From: an uncultured Verrucomicrobiota bacterium
Lineage (GTDB): Bacteria; Verrucomicrobiota; Verrucomicrobiia; Opitutales; Opitutaceae
Length of the DNA stretch: 32,678 bases
NCBI GenBank assembly: GCA_903904685.1
Contig: CAIVDS010000059.1
Location: 1-32,678 of the forward strand
Direction of reading: 5' to 3'
How positions within the stretch are numbered: position 1 is the first letter of the stretch; every line of letters begins with the position of its first letter. Of this stretch, positions 32,584 through 32,678 are shown in pieces. Made by a program: the position numbers and the translations under genes. The notes beneath the pieces were generated by a model, which saw only the letters and a list, made by a program, of their open reading frames with translations, was not told where the DNA came from and made no database searches.

Positions 32584-32658
32584 TGCCTGGTAGCTCAGTG
32601 GCAGAGCAGGTGACTGTTAATCACTTGGTCGTAGGTTCGATCCCTACCCGGGCAGCCA
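32584..32658 (+). tRNA. tRNA-Asn (anticodon GTT)
   Basis: A complete 75-base cloverleaf. Acceptor TGCCTGG (32584-32590) pairs with CCGGGCA (32648-32654) including one T-G pair, with discriminator G and encoded CCA (32656-32658). The anticodon stem GGTGA/TCACT holds loop CTGTTAA, giving GTT for Asn. The T-arm is GTAGG-TTCGATC-CCTAC. The G73 discriminator fits asparagine identity. It is divergent from rplY. Confidence 0.95.
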
Positions 32659-32678
32659 CTTTGGCCCCAAAGACTTAC

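Overview
The window looks like a chromosomal segment of a GC-rich Verrucomicrobiota bacterium, probably close to the Opitutaceae. This is inferred from three things. One is a large lectin/beta-strand-repeat protein with a PEP-CTERM tail. Another is a secreted papain-like protease with a short N-terminal domain of a type common in Verrucomicrobiota. The third is the near-total lack of Shine-Dalgarno sequences. I could not run a database search, so the taxon is an inference.

Layout. 1-555 is the C-terminal half of a class II fructose-bisphosphate aldolase, followed by a terminator and a secreted C1 peptidase (629-1768). 1795-6221 (minus strand) is a compact sugar operon read in the order DeoR regulator, class I aldolase, Gfo/Idh/MocA oxidoreductase, D-lyxose-isomerase-like cupin and PfkB kinase. 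A GH1 beta-glucosidase lies just upstream of it. 8010-12686 (minus) is a seven-gene transport-energisation operon: ExbB, two ExbD, TonB, a periplasmic TPR protein and two paralogous membrane-anchored coiled-coil proteins. TonB is interrupted by an in-frame TAG. A 717-bp intergenic region carries tRNA-Pro(CGG) with its own terminator.

13404-17948 (plus) encodes the 1514-residue lectin/PATR/PEP-CTERM surface protein. Convergent to it is a Cys-rich membrane TPR protein. Next come an HTH-metallo-beta-lactamase fusion with unusual metal ligands and, divergently, orotate phosphoribosyltransferase.

21213-32402 (minus) is housekeeping: lpxD, prs and an HtrA-type protease in one group; dnaB, bamA and skp in another; and rplY, pth, rpsF, ssb and rplI in a third. 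Strong intrinsic terminators follow rplI and skp. A divergent tRNA-Asn(GTT) closes the window.

The most unusual items are the amber-split TonB inside the ExbB-ExbD-ExbD-TonB-TPR-coil-coil operon, the five-gene sugar operon of unassigned substrate, and the HTH-MBL fusion with an H-x-E-x-E-H motif.
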